Positions 1 to 14,033 are shown, numbered from the stretch's first letter. The stretch: DNA of 64,000 nt from Homalodisca vitripennis (GCF_021130785.1 NC_060213.1:69553501-69617500); one strand, 5' to 3'. Notes: generated by a model not told the origin, from the letters alone. Program-made: numbers and translations.

Positions 1-1433
1 ATCATAAAAGAAAAATATAACTTTGCATACCAAATATGACCGCAACCAGCCGCCCCAAAGTACAATGTTTACAAATAAAACTTTGAAATTAATTTGTTTG
101 ATTGTGTAATTAAAGTAATATAACTTTCCAAATTATATAAAAATACAAAAAAGAAGTTACAATTAAATTCTAAATGGCTTTAAAGCTGTATTTTGTTATA
201 AAAACATAAAATAAGTGTCTAAATTTAAACTTCTCTCTCTTATAACAAATTTTGATTAGTTTAAAACTATCATGTTTTATAAACACAACCTACAGGTTTT
301 ACGTAAAAACATTTACTGCAAAATATCTTGGAAGATTAAAACGCATATAGCTAATAACAAAATTAAAATCATGTAAATATCGTTACATGGAAAGGAAAAT
401 GCTGCAAAAAGGCCATGACTACAATTACACTTTATAATACGTAAAAGTTATTTTAATACGCGATAAAAATGTTAATTAAAATTGAAAAGTAACAAAATGT
501 ATTAGTCACTGAATGCATCCTTGTAATCATAATAAGCCGTAACGCAAGCCAAGAACCAAATAATCAACCAAAATATAAACAAGTCGTGTTTGGTAAAATA
601 TATTTTGTTGGGAACATAGAGAACTACGTGTATCATATGTTTTTTTTTAATAAGTGATAATAACAATTATTTTACGCTTGTTTGCATTTTATTAAATGTT
701 ATATAAATTATATCCGAATGGAATTGTTCCAACTCCTTTTGAATTACTCAATAAATATAAGTGCAACAGTCAATACGAATTAAATTAATACCAACACAAA
801 ATACAAACTCTTCTGAGCAAACTTCCACTAGCAATGTTAATCAATTACCACAACCACACAACATTATTGAATACTACAAGGTCATATTGATTTGAAGAAA
901 AACGTATACATATATTTAGGGTGTTGACAATTGCAAAGGCTCGAACCGGGTTCTACAGGAAAGGAACTATAAGACTTTCCTAGAGTATTAAGGCAACTGT
1001 AATAAATTCTTGCCTTGTGGTGAAAAGTAATATTAATGCATCCTCAGTCGTATTATTATTTCTCAATATATAGTTTTTCTAGGTTTAGAAACAATAAAAT
1101 TTAGAAGAGAAATAGATATACTGTCATTTTTACTGTTGTCATTGCTGTAGACAGGAAATCTCAATAGTACCAGTAATATTACATATTATGTATAAATTGC
1201 TGTAACAGACCTTGATTTAGAATGATAAAAAATCTTAGTTATCTGAAACATGACAAATATTCATATGTATTCTCTCATAAGTGAGATATTAGCGCTGATT
1301 ACTGGATAATTATGAACAGTCCCACTTTACCTGTTGGTGTCACGTAGTGTTTATTACCTCAGGGATTTAATTCTTTTTAAACTCAACAAATAATTTCAGT
1401 ATGTAAACAATTTTGTTTAGCAAGTACTTCCGA
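1..1433. other. AT-rich non-coding stretch
   Basis: No ORF of coding character, RNA gene or terminal repeat is visible here. The sequence is AT-rich with many stops in all frames. Confidence 0.6.
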
Positions 1434-1816
1434 TCTATCTGTATACATAAAAATGAATGTTTGTGTGTTTGTCGTTTATGGCATCGTAAACTATTTAACC
1501 GATCATTATGAAAATTTTTATGTACATGTATTTTTCCACGGAGAAGGTTTATATACCCACTGATGTAACTCGCCACCAAGTGACGCTGCAAAAGATAATA
1601 GTGTTTAAAGCGCCTGCACATTTTTAACTGCAATTACCTGACAGGTATGTATATTAAATAACCAAATACTATTTGAAGGCGATAAGTGACACTTTCTTGG
1701 TCGTGGCAACAAGGCAAACTCTACATCGGCGTTAGAAATCTAATTGACTCGTACCAGAATTGCACATACACGGGAAAAGCTTACGTAGAGCGTGCGAAGC
1801 CGCGGGAATCAGCTAG
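1434..1816 (+). mobile_element. Short non-autonomous Helitron-like element
   Basis: The 383-bp segment begins with TC right after an A and ends with CTAG right before a T, as Helitrons inserted between A and T do. The 5' part reads TCTATCTGTATACATAAA and then the ATGAATGTTTGTGTGTTTG-type sequence common in insect Helitrons. The 3' part carries the GC-rich GCGAAGCCGCGGG block just before CAGCTAGT, where Helitrons place their terminator hairpin. There is no Rep/helicase ORF, so it would depend on an autonomous relative. The short ORF on the minus strand at 1367..1633 overlaps it and has no coding character. Family assignment rests on recalled end sequences, not a search. Confidence 0.65.
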
Positions 1817-4719
1817 TATATATAATATCTTAAATTTTGGATGCCTAAGGAGAGGATAGATTTAGTTTTTGAAACGTAATATACAATTTATACACAGCTT
1901 GGGTAGTTCAAAATTGATTTTTACATACTTTAAAACGAATTAAAAATTAGTATAGTATATATAATATATATATACAAATATATTTAATACTGAATTTAAT
2001 GAGAAATGGGTGACCTAGAAATAGTTTTCTGCTAATATAGTTACACTGAATTTTATTGTCTATTTATCAATCTTACTGTCACACCCCATAATTGATCTTT
2101 TGGGGTGGGACAGTAATTGTTGTTAACCTCACGCGTTAAATTTTGTTCTTTACTTCTGATAAGAGGCTGAAGAATCTATGCAACGAAATGACTTATAATT
2201 CGATTGTATATACGTTTATTGAATTTGGAATATGATGAAATAAGAAATTGCAGATCTAAAAGTATTACTCGTCCTAAAGCTAGAAGAGGTATTTCTTAAA
2301 GATCGTCGATTTTTGAAAGATAAATGCTTGATTTTAAAACATGTGAATTGATATTTAAAAGAAGTACTCATCATTTAGTTACTAAAATACTAATAACCCC
2401 TTAATCAATTAAGTATAACTATTTTTTCCCACATTTGAAGATAATATTTATCTAGATATGGCACATTATCATCACAGATAGTTTATTTAAATTATCTTAC
2501 TTATTTTAACATTAAGAATGAAAATGTTATTAATGTGTCGTGCTTCCTTACTGTCAATCTTTATCTTAGAGTTGGAAAATTTTTCATTCATTAACTTCAT
2601 AATAATACACAGTTTTTCATTATAAGAATTAAATTTGGTAAATTTCTCATATTAACTACCTTATAACGTGTAATTGATGGCAGAAAACAATAACTACGTG
2701 TAATTAACAAGCTGTTAGCCAAATAAGGGTTAAGGAGCCTATCCTCTAAATAATTTAATACTATACTCGTATGCATAGGACTCGTGTTTTAGAGGAACTA
2801 GTATTTCAAGCATATTTATAGTTTTTGGCGTTATTTTTGGGTTTTTTTTAGTATTTAGTGTCAATATGTGTTTTTCTTGTTGGCTATTTTTCTATAAAAA
2901 TATACAATTTTTATATTTATTCATAACAAATAGTTATTTAAAAACATTTTCTATTAAATAATTTAAAATAATAAGGTAAAAAATAATACGGTCAGAATAT
3001 AGATCCCAAGATATCTTATTTAGTAATCTGCAAGAACTATGATAGATAAAAGTTCTCTGAACTGTGTTTTATACTTATTTACCAATTCCAGCTCTAAATG
3101 GTCTACATTATTAAAAAAGAAAACAGTTTATAAACAATTAAAAACGTAAATATTGTCATTTTTAATGTTCTTTTTTTCTGTAAATCTGTAGGAAATATTA
3201 AGTATTTATATGAAAGACTAGGTTACTATAAAATTGAGTGGCTGTTTTAAAAAACATCTTGGTTGTCTTTTGAAAGAGATAGGCTCCTCTGATGCGTGGT
3301 ATATGTTTTCTTGATAAGGAAACAATGAAATTTCCTAAGGCGATTGACCTTTAATTTTATAAACATTCCTACTTGTACAAACCAAGTTTCCATCTTTATA
3401 ATATAAAATAATTAATCTAAACGAGTTCCAATTTTATTAATAAGTTCATAACCGGTCACTTCTTAAAAATTAAAGGCATAAGGATACTTTATACCTAAAT
3501 TTGTTACATTTTTTATAGGCTTGTAATAACAATCTATAAGATTAGTCGTTGATTTTTATAAAGAGCTTTAAACCAAAGGGTACATTCACGGGCATTTACT
3601 CTTAAAATGATAATTTGGACTAAAAGTGTATTATCGTCGGGGCAGGGCAATCTGATACTACCATAAAGGTTTTTATACTCTAAGAGTTACACGGAGTTTG
3701 CTTTTTCTAGTCTTTATTAAGTTTTACGTACTTTTTATTTACTACGTATATGGAATATAAAGGGAATCATTTACTTTTTATTAATAATAATAAAATGTTC
3801 TTAATTTACTCTAAATTAAAAACTAAATAAATAAAACCATATATTTGTAATGCACAGCAAATGGAGAATTTTTCAGAAATAAAAACAGAAAGCCCTCCTT
3901 CAATCATAAAATTTTAATTAAAGGTTTCATTATGATTAATAATTTATTTGAGACATCCCATATGCCATATTGAGTGCTAATAAAATATCCCAAAACAAAT
4001 TAAGAACATTTTTCATAAATGTAGTACATTGTCTTGATCAACTTTACCTCTCTCTAGCTGGTCCGAAAACACTTGGCCAAATGAGTATTGAAACAAGTTT
4101 TATCAATATTAACATTAATAAAGCTTACATGGAGCTCTATGAAAAACGGAGTTGAGGATAGTGACAATCACTGTAATAATATCCCTATCTATTTTCTACC
4201 GAGGTTTGTAGAGCTAGGTCCAAAATTTAATACATGGCAAGCGTTGCATTAAGCGGGATTAAAGTGTTTGGAAAACTCCCAATAGCCTCAACATAGACTT
4301 TCTGGAAATGATATAAGGTTATTTTCATACAGAAAGGGTATTCTACATTCCTTTATTATTTATGAACACCGGAAGAACTTAAAATAAGCAAATCATCCGT
4401 TACTCAGAAAAATATTTATACCATTTCTTACCTGGATACTATTTAATTCGTCAGGGAAATTTAGGGGATCCACACCTGGTTGAGTAAATTTAATTATTCT
4501 ATGTCTTGTTGCTATCAATTTAACTCCAACACATATGGGCCTTATACTGTACTTCAGTTATGGATATTTATTCTGTATCTGTACACAAAATGTTACATAT
4601 TTTATTTTTGGTTTAAACTTACTGACTATAACGTCTAGTCTTCTCACAATATTTATCAAACTGACCTATGTATACAGGTTAAACAAAAATATATAATTTG
4701 ATGTTAATTTTTAATTAGC
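1817..4719. other. AT-rich non-coding stretch
   Basis: Nothing with coding character is seen. The one local structure I can support is the hairpin at 2073..2116, listed separately. The ORF of 61 codons at 3970 begins at an alternative codon and looks like chance. Confidence 0.5.
2073..2116. repeat. Small inverted repeat (hairpin)
   Basis: TTACTGTCACACCCCA pairs with TGGGGTGGGACAGTAA across a 12-base spacer, 15 of 16 positions matching. On RNA it would fold as a short stem-loop. The stem is shorter than a typical animal microRNA precursor, so it may simply be a chance or transposon-derived hairpin. Confidence 0.6.
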
Positions 4720-7000
4720 TTGATTGGACGCTGAAGTCATCGTTATGTAAATTTGAGATGATTTCCTTTTTCACATCTGATCAACGTTAGAGAAAATATA
4801 ATTCAGAAATATTTCTTAAGCACTGTCCTAACTAATCGATGGCAAGACCTAGTACTACCATTGATGGGACAGAACAAATACGGATAAATGTTCTGTTTAG
4901 TATCTTCAGTGAGACGGTTGGTTTTTGAGTTTTTATAAGCCAGTACCGTAACATTCCAAGCAGATTTATGTAACAGAAACACACCTGCCGTAACACATAA
5001 TTCTGTCAGCAATATTACTACTTTATTTCATTATCCTTTAATCCTTTGTGCCCTATACGTAATTCGTAAGCACTTAACGCTGTGATGCTCTTAAAATTAT
5101 TAAAATTAGTTAGATTAACTAAAGCACCATTTCTACATAGTTCACCATATAAACATACTCACACACAAATTTACGGACCAAATTGTTATATAAACTACAT
5201 ATATAAATTAAAACTTTACCATATTACCGCTCTCATGATATGGTAAATATATTACAAACTTAACGCTGTTGAATATGTAAAGTGGGTTCCCATGTCTGGG
5301 AGGCTAAGACCTCGAAATGAAACCACGTTCTATCTCTTGTAGCAGCGTAAGTGTGTACACAATTTACACTTCAAACTGTTATTAAAAATTTAAGATGGCT
5401 GTTGTAGGGTAATAAATTAATCTGTATTAAGTGTAATAATTTTAAATTTTGCTATCTCAACTTTGAGAAACGGTACTAAATTGTTTTGCAGAACAAAACC
5501 GTTATATCTTATTTACAACTATCAGCAAGACACAAGAAAAACTAGAGCCCTGTTGTTTATGCAGAGTATAATGATTGATTTCCTTAGTCAAAATATTGTG
5601 TTATTGCCAATATCTTTATAAAATTCGTTCGTAGGAAAGTGAACTGTGTCTTTTACATGTAACGTACGGTTTTTTACAGTGAGGGCTGTCTATTAATCAG
5701 AATAAGGTGACAATACTTTGCTGATATACCGAAATGTTTATGTTACTAAATGTAATGCTATTTTAAGGAAATACCTATTCAAATTTCTCCTTCAATATAC
5801 TCATCCTAATAGGCCACATCATGATATCTAACATAATAATTAGTTTATTGGGTACAGTAGCACTCGGTAGCATTAGAGAGCGAGAGAATTTAAAAATATT
5901 CCAACTCACATGTACTGCCTGAAACTTTGTATTGTATTGTATTCATTGTAATTAATTACATGTATAAATTTGCTGATTAAACCATCTAATATTGTCACTA
6001 AGCACCTATATGTTTTTGTAAAATAAAAAAAAATTGTTTTTATATGTTGAAAATAATTTTTAAATAAATCACAGTACATATTTCCATATTCCACATAGTA
6101 AATAGAACATAAGTTTGTCTTAAAAGGGTAGAACAAAGTAGAATTCATATAATTTGTACTATTATGATTGTATTATTAGGTTGAAAATATAATCAGATTC
6201 CTATTAATCAGTCACAGTTTATAGGAATAAACATATAAGTTTTCTTATTGAAAACTACCTTTTCTACCTATTTTTGAACATATGTATTCCGTATGTGCAT
6301 TATAAATATTTTAATTAGACGTAGCACGTTGTTAAACTCAGAAACCTTCATATTTCATTACTTATTTATGCAAATGTAAACAAACAACAATATTAAGTTT
6401 AGAGATAATGACGTTAGACAACACAAAGACTTAAGAGAGACCACAAAGGAGTATTCTGCTTTACTTTGATATTAGCTTATCAGGAAGTGACAATTATATT
6501 TACCAGATATAATTATATTCACTCACTCTGCGGCTATTGTTCAAACTTTTGACTAAGTTGGTTTTACTATATTAAAAACTATATTGGGAATCGAGAAAAT
6601 ATTATTTTCAGGTGTTTCATGAAAATTCCATGTATTTTTCTTTCAAAATAATATAATTAGATGAAAAAAGATGTAGAGAACATTTTTTATTATTAGAAAA
6701 CTTGTCTTAAATGTCTCCAAGGCAAAGCATTATGAAAAACAGCAACATCTTTTATGAGATTCATAAAATAAAGCTTGTAGTATGTTTCAAGATATGTTAC
6801 GTATTTTCAGAGTGCACATATAACATTTTTTTAACGATAGATATGTATAATCTTCTGATTGATTTGGATCAATTATAAGTTTAAATTTAGTTTTCTTTGA
6901 TAAAGAATATGAATGGAATAGTATCAAAATGTAGAACTATAAACCTTCTTTTGAATTCATACACTTCTATTAACAATAGTTAGTAACTGAAAGAGAAAAA
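4720..7000 (+). repeat. Partial copy of large dispersed repeat
   Basis: Several blocks match, in the same order and orientation, the segment 21330..22560. Examples are the block with TGAAGTCATCGTTATGTAAA and CAAGACCTAGTACTA (4.73-4.86 kb against 21.34-21.47 kb), the AACAAACAACAATATTAAG block (6.38 against 21.96 kb), and the GAATGGAATAGTATCAAAAT block (6.91 against 22.53 kb). Matches are diverged and interrupted by indels, so the copy is old. No protein is recognisable. Ends are not resolved by eye. Confidence 0.5.
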
Positions 7001-7047
7001 ATATATAAAACGCACACACACAGTCAAGATGTTTTTGGTATTTTGTC

Positions 7048-8547
7048 CTAAGCATACTCGTCTTCAAACTCTCTATCCACATTGCACTCGGTTTCTGTGG
7101 TAGGCCACTGGAATATTTTGGAGTAGAAGCTTTCATACCCTACAGTATAAGGACTCAGCTTCTTTAGATCGTCGATCTTCTTCTTATTGATTGGTACCTT
7201 ACCATAAAGGTAGGCTTTCACTGTTGGGAGCTGAGGAATGCCGTTGTTCTTCTGAAAATTAAAAGAAGATGTCGTAAGTCCATCAATGAAGTCTTTGACA
7301 ACGACTCTTCCTTGATTGGTTTTGCTAAAGTTAAATTGTTTATAAGTTGACACTTTAAACGGCATTCTTTTGTCTTTTGGAAAACCTCTTCCAGAGATCT
7401 CGCCTGAGAAAACACATTTCTTGTAGTGCTGTGGCCACCATGTCTTGAAGCTCAAGATTGTGTCGCTTGTTACGTGGTGAACAGCCAAACGATTGGTTTT
7501 GCTGGCTTTGACAATCAGGTCTGCGTACTGATCTGGGGTGTACACTCGGTCAACTTTTCTTACAACGCGTTTTATGGATCCAAAATCACGATGGCAAGGT
7601 AAAAAGGAGTGACCCCTTACCGGAAAGTAGTGGGTCACAGATTCAAACATTCCGCTATCACAAAGATACATTTCAAACCGCACAACTGTGTGGTTTTTGT
7701 TTTGGCTTGATGGGCCATCACTAAAGAGAACTAGGTGCTTGACTCCACTTGAAACTTCTCTTTTTAAGTAATCCAGTAACAGTGAGCATACTTCATCAGG
7801 GGACTTGTTAGCTTCTCCCTCGTGATAAAGGTAAATATTAACTTTGTTTGTTTTTAAGTCGTGTATACCGAATACATTAAGCCAAAGCTGACGCATGTAA
7901 AACACTTCCTGAACCGGTATGTTCGGAAGAGGCAGGTTTTGCATAAAGTCAAGCACAGAGCCACTGTGTCTTCATCTTTGTTCCTCACTAACTCTTCAAT
8001 TTTTATAAAAAACCTTTTTTGCCCTGTGCTTGTGAACCAGCTGCTCAGCAACAACGCTGCGTTTCACATTTTCAGCTAAAGAATAATCTCTAAGCCTTGC
8101 ACTGAAATATTCAGATTGGCTCCATATGTCAACCTGTGGTCGCCCGAAAGAATAGTTAAAATTGTCTTTAAAATAATTGTAGTAAAAATGGTACTTGACT
8201 TCTTCCTCCATTTCAGGATGTTGACTTAAAAACATTTTATGCATTTGAGTTATGCTCAATCTGGCATCCAAATATTGTTTGGGTTTTCCTCCATAGTGAG
8301 TTTCTTTCAATTCAAACTGACTTATATGTTCATTAATAAGGGCACATGTGCTGCCTCTAATGGCATTTCCACTACGATTTTTCCCTCTCATATCAACTGG
8401 TGTTTTGTTTTCAACTAACAGGTTATTCAGCCTTCCAACTCTATCACGAGAAACTCCATGGATTTGTAAAAATACATTTTTGCAAGCTGGAGTAAGAACG
8501 CCTCTGATCTTAACGTTGTACACAAATGATTTATTTTTAGTAAATAC
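7048..8547 (-). pseudogene. DUF7869-type gene remnant (last exon), frameshifted
   Basis: Read on the minus strand, 8547 to about 8005 encodes a conserved N-terminal block: a cysteine-lysine plus FLQIHGVSRDRV-like motif, TPVDMRGKNRSGN, and the KQYLDARLSITQMHKMFL segment. After this, 7956 to 7048 encodes the C-terminal block with LVLFSDGPSSQNKN and SVTHYFPVRGHSFLPCHRDFG. This layout matches the arthropod multicopy proteins that carry a DUF7869 domain, whose function is unknown and which behave like a mobile-element gene. Two small indels break it. One is an apparent extra base in an A run near 7998..8006, which creates a TGA; the other is a missing base near 7951..7957, which restores the frame about 45 bases later. 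The middle reading frame (7854..8054) supplies the linking residues. The upstream edge looks like a splice acceptor (TTTTTCAG just before 8547), so earlier exons would lie at higher coordinates; I found none. The two indels could also be assembly errors. Family recognition is from memory. Confidence 0.7.
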
Positions 8548-8570
8548 CTGAAAAACCTAAATACCTGTTT

Positions 8571-10404
8571 TTTTTAATTATAAAATTATAATTAATATCA
8601 GTATGGTCTCAAGCTTTTCGAAGACGTCTTCTGTAGGAAGGATATTTTTTAACAATGGATCACTCTTTTAAACAAATTGTCTTACAATATTTTAAACTTA
8701 AAATAAAATGCTTCTATTTAACATGTTGATACATTCATACATACATATATACATACATTGATACATACAATATATTATTTAATATTTTATAACGTTTCAG
8801 TTCGAAAATTATAAACATTTTATATTTATTTGCAAATACTAGAACTCTGTTGAAAATAGGCATGAATAGGTGGGACACCAAAAGCATTCATAAATACAAT
8901 TTATTACGACTAGAAAATCGTCAACTTTTATACTTATGAATATTTTTTTACCACACACAGCCTCTGATAAGAAACTAAATGAGAGTGATTTTGGATTAAG
9001 AGTAGATTGTATAGACTAAAGTAATTTTTAGATTTTACTGCATCTGATTTTGTATTGTATTTGTGTGATAAAGGCCTCATGACCATTCAACTTTTCTATT
9101 TGCTTAAACTGAGAATACGCTGAATCTTATTTAACACTTTGGCTGCCAAGCAAAGAAGAGAAATACAATTAATATTATGACTACGTTAACTAGTCTTAGG
9201 GATGTCACCATTATAAGGGGTGTTTTGGAATTGTATATGATGTTTAGTAGTCGGAAATAGATGACCATGAAAACTGAACAGGCTACGTAGAGTCTAGTAG
9301 TAATTCTAATGATTCTACGTTTTGATTATATTATAAAATGGGGTAGGTCCCGTAGTTCGAAGTGGGATTTAATGATACGAGTTGGGATCTATTGAAATTT
9401 AAGTGTAGATAAAACATTTTCGTTTACGCGTAATTTTGCTTGCAGTATTTATTAAAGAATTAACAAATAGATATAAAACAAGTAAATAACTTTAATATTT
9501 AATCTTACTAAATCTATATGATTACAGATGTTCCAGGTTATTACAGTAGTAAACTATACAAACTATATTTTCATGACGCTTTAATACAGTTTACTTTGTA
9601 TTGAAAGAATGTATATATCACTATGTAAATCTAAGTATTTTTTGTTCATTAACATTGTATAATACTTAACAATTAATTATTACCTTTGATGAATTAATTC
9701 GCGTGTTTTAATTATAAATAAATAATTTATTACCGTGTTTTTATTAAGTTAATTGAAATAAGAATTTACATTTTAAATTACTTAAAAGTCCTAATTATTT
9801 TATTAATTGATATATATCACTTATCTAATTTAGAAATTTAGTTTAATGTTTTATACTAAACTATTCTAAGCTATGTATTTCAAGTTGTTCTCTATGTCTT
9901 TAGTAATATACTAGGTTACCAAGTCAGCAGTAATAACATGTCCCCTAGCTCTAAGCGGTTTACTGTGGATACTTCTGTAATCTCTTCTGTCAGAATCGCC
10001 GCGGACCCTTTATGATCCATATCAAGTTGGTGGTTTCCGACATCTGTAGAAAACAGTTATACTCTGTGTGGAATTCTTTTATATATAATATATGTACTTT
10101 TACTCCATATATCTTATAATAATGTACATATTGTATCTCTGAAAACGAAATTTAATTATGAAATTATGTAGTAAATTTATATATTTATATAATTTACAAC
10201 TGTTTGGGAGATTCTAGATTGATATTTTAATTACATTTATTCATTTTGCAACCCATAAGAGCTAGAGTATATAATGTAGCAATTTTCAAAACCAAATTTC
10301 TGTATCTATATATGATTATAATTAAGTCCGTCATTTTTAAAGATCTTTAAGAAAATCAGCACCATAATGAAAAGTTACGTTATTTCTTCAGTAAATGGAC
10401 TGAC
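8571..10404. other. AT-rich non-coding stretch
   Basis: No upstream exon of the DUF7869-type gene and no other gene is recognisable. A short (ATAC)n tract at 8729..8772 is the only simple feature. Confidence 0.45.
8729..8772. repeat. Degenerate (ATAC)n microsatellite
   Basis: Alternating ATAC and ATAT units over roughly 44 bases. Confidence 0.7.
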
Positions 10405-10520
10405 GGAGTACAGATCCTACAAGGGTAAAACCCAGAGTCAAATGTTTCAAAAAACTACTCTAGACATCGTTCTATAACCTCTACTCACAAATTCTACTTA
10501 GAGCAGTTCTTCAACAGTTT
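10385..10520 (+). pseudogene. Decayed copy of the short ORF found at 35148..35342
   Basis: The stretch ATGGACTGACGGAGTACAGA and what follows lines up with the start of the minus-strand ORF at 35342: both have an ATG, then codons for S-T-D-P-T-R, a basic stretch and a K-K/F-L-like segment. In this copy the third codon is a stop and frame is lost within 20 codons. A later block (CAGTTCTTCAACAGTTTAAG) also resembles the partner. Either a repeat-borne gene or a decayed paralogue explains this. Confidence 0.5.
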
Positions 10521-11500
10521 AAGAAGGTATAAATTTAATAAAAACGTATTTTTCACAATTGCACTAAATTTCAAAAGGGTCTCATATATATTAATTTTTT
10601 TACCCAAAACTTACAAGCAAACTTCATGGAATATTCGTACTCGTTCTTTTAATTTTTTACTTTTAAAAGTATAGTCTTTTAATACAAGTAAATATTTATA
10701 GGGCTACAATGTTTTCAACACTTACTATCCCATACGTCTTTTATTTTTTTATTTGTACCACAATTGGAATGGATATTCTGAGATGCTACACATTTAAAAT
10801 TATCTGTTTATATTTTCGGAAAAATCAGGAATGAATTCTTGATTATATCTATTCACATTGGGAATTAAATTTTTATTACCACATGGTATACTTGTAATAT
10901 TAACTGTCATATTAATAAGTTGAAGTAATATGTCAATAAATAAATTTTGTCAAATTCACAAGAAACTAAACGTGAAAACAACAGTTAAGCAAGTATATGC
11001 AGAGTACAATAGATCAATATCAAAACGAAAACCAACAATATTGAAGTAAATTTTGAGTAATATATAAAGCAAGTTTTAAACCAATTTACATAAGTAAGCT
11101 TACAATTTACTTACATGTTTTGAAAATTAATTTAAAAAAAATAACTCAAAATATTAATCCAAATAATCAATTTTAATAACTACCAGATCGCTAAGACATT
11201 TTGCACGGATCAACCAAAAACGGTCTGCCTGATTTACCCATTACGATATACTGGTCATAGTGCACTATACAGCAACGTATAGAGTATTACAATTTGTAAT
11301 ATTAAATATAACCCAAGTTACAGTACTCTAACTCATTAGATAATTGCTAACTGGATTAGTTCAAAATATAAATTACCGAAGTCTATGTCGTTCAAAAGAA
11401 TGGAAAAACAAAATAAACATTCACTACAATCGTGAACTAGTACTAATATAGTAAACAACTCCATAATACAATAAATAAATAGACAATAAATATAGGAAAA
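10521..11500. other. AT-rich non-coding stretch
   Basis: No gene or clear repeat boundary is visible. Confidence 0.4.
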
Positions 11501-13150
11501 ACGACTTTACTGCAAGTCTCAGGCATATAACACGATAGAAGGAAGTTATTCTGGAATAAATTGCTTACTCTATATTTTCAAATCAATTCCTGAAAGATAT
11601 GATTTATTCAGCTCAATCTAGAGTGAAATTGAATTTCCATTTGTCATGTTCCAGCGACGAAAGCTTCTTTATCAGCTTGTTACTTCCTTGAGATGCTGAT
11701 AATTGATTGACACGGAACGGATTTTAATAAATTATTTCAGTCTTAGAAGCATCAGTTCTTAACTCTCTATCGATTTTAAATTCGTCTTATGACTTAAAAT
11801 TTGGTTTATGTATGGAAATAGTTTTAAAATATCATATGAAACTAATATTATTATTGACATTAAACTTTTAAGTGTAGATAATGATTTTCAATGTGTTATA
11901 CTATATTTACGTTTCAATATTAAATTACGTCATTTATTTGAGAAAAGTATTGGTTAATATTAACGCGTTTTAAATACTTCATAAACAAATCCTTTTAATT
12001 TGAAATTGAATATACTCTAAAACTGTATGCATCTACATATTGTAATTAAAAATACTAACGTATTCTTTATTTTTAACTTCAGTCAATCTAATTAATTTCC
12101 CTATGTATTAATTTAAAAAGTATGTTTATAATATTTATTTGATTAATTTTAATAAAACATATCATTCGAAAAACTTAAATATTTAATTTATCTTGTCCTT
12201 CTGTTTGTCTCCTTGCACGATGTTCCCAGGACGAAATGACCTATTGACATAAAATTTTACTATTAAGGTGCCGTGCAGGTTTTCATCTTCACGATAGGGC
12301 CTTTGCTGTTTCATGACATTACCGACAAGAAGCGGGAATGCTTTAACTCAGTCCATGGCTAGTACGCGCAAATTTGAGCTAGTTTTTTATGTACCAAAGT
12401 TCCATTCAAAACAGACAGACTTTTAATAAATATAGAGGATTTCAATAATAAAGAAAGGCAACGGGTTGTACAATCGATGTTTTTTTTTTTAATTCTGAAG
12501 AATATCAAACTACCTTGTACTGATTAACCAATTCATTTTAAAGCATGTCTTGACTTATGAGTAAAACCCGTATATTTAATAATTGTTTAAGTGGATGTAT
12601 ATTAACACATGATGTTGATGGAAGCAGTGATTTTGTATTTTAAATACTCAGAAGATATTGGTTGCTTGTTGGGCATTTCAATTTTGTTTTGTTCTGTTTA
12701 GTTCCAGTAAATAAAATGCCTGGGAATCTAGTTTTGATCGCTTATACCTTCCAAATAAATCTACATTGGATACAGAACAAACAAATGAGTCACTTAAATA
12801 TAGGCAATAACAAGAAATTTCAGGAGCGGCGCATCACTAACCGCAATTGTCAGGATATTGGGGAACATGGGTAGATTGGTAGGTCTAGTTTACTGTGAGG
12901 AGTATGTTGGAATGGGTGGAGACCCCTCAGTGTTACAGGTTTTTGCTAGCCTGGACATGAACGAATGATCTTCCCTGTCCGTTTTGATTGGAGAGGATGG
13001 AATAGAGCTGGCCTTTCCTTCTTCCAAAATGTTAAGACTGAGATATAGTGTGCACTATCCTCCTTAAGGAACTCGAAGGTAGCTCTGTCTTATTCCTAAC
13101 CTATTATAAATATCCTGCAATTCCTGAAAGACCCTTTTTTGGGCTTAGTG
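11500..13150 (+). repeat. Large dispersed repeat, copy 1 (inverted partner at 31480..32760)
   Basis: Two blocks match the reverse complement of a distant region. 11530..11850 pairs with 32440..32750, including CATGTTCCAGCGACGA and TTGAGATGCTGATAATTG at roughly 85% similarity by eye. 12900..13140 pairs with 31480..31690, including GATATAGTGTGCACTAT and CTCCTTAAGGAACTCGA. The order is conserved, so both belong to one element at least 1.3-1.6 kb long. Between them, 12190..12300 resembles 37140..37240 (a CTTCTGTTTGTCT-type start). No protein is recognisable. Confidence 0.55.
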
Positions 13151-13945
13151 CAATAAAAGGATGCTTAGCTTTTTCTTGCAAGTGAACAAACTAATGTTTA
13201 AAGACTTCACTGGGACATAACATCAGTAGCATTAACAAAATATATGAAAAACATAAAAAATACCTTAAAATTATGCTTAGAATATTGTCTGTAACTTTAT
13301 AGATGTTTTTGTGCATCAGTATAATGAAATATAAACTTAATTTTTATAAGTAACATTATCAACTAAACTGTACGAGTAATTAACGTAACATAAATGTATA
13401 AACCGTCTATTATTATTTCTGAGTTATTTGATACACATACAAAATATTCTTTCTGTGACGCAAATTTATTCTGTTAAATCGACGCAGTGATGCATTCCTA
13501 ACCACAAAACCTATTAATCTGCTTTACAACAACATAATTAGCGGTTTTAGCTACTGTAGTCATTACACGTAATAACATCAAATTTGTACCTAGTAATAAT
13601 CTTCAATTATAAATGGTACAAGTTTGATAGTATAACAGATACGATTAATTAGATATTAGCTTGTATTATCAGTTAACATTTTTTTACCAAAAATCTTAAA
13701 TACGAACAAACCGGATCGACTATAAGATATACCAATTGTATTAGAATTTCTTAGTGTAGATAAGACCTTAATATTGATAGCTGGTACCTTTGAAATGTTT
13801 TCGCACAAAGGGCCCAAGGGCATGACAGAATCGAATTCTTGTATTTTAATAATACAGAATAAAAAGGGTGGTTTTAGTTACATATGCTTCATTTCTAAGT
13901 AAGAGTTTAGGAAGGCAATAGTAATAAAATCCACTAAATCCTTGC

Positions 13946-13947
<2 letters not shown>
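13151..13947. other. AT-rich non-coding stretch
   Basis: Nothing recognisable. Confidence 0.4.
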
Positions 13948-14000
<53 letters not shown>

Positions 14001-14033
14001 AGAGAGAGAGAGAGAAGGAGAGAGAGAGAGAGA

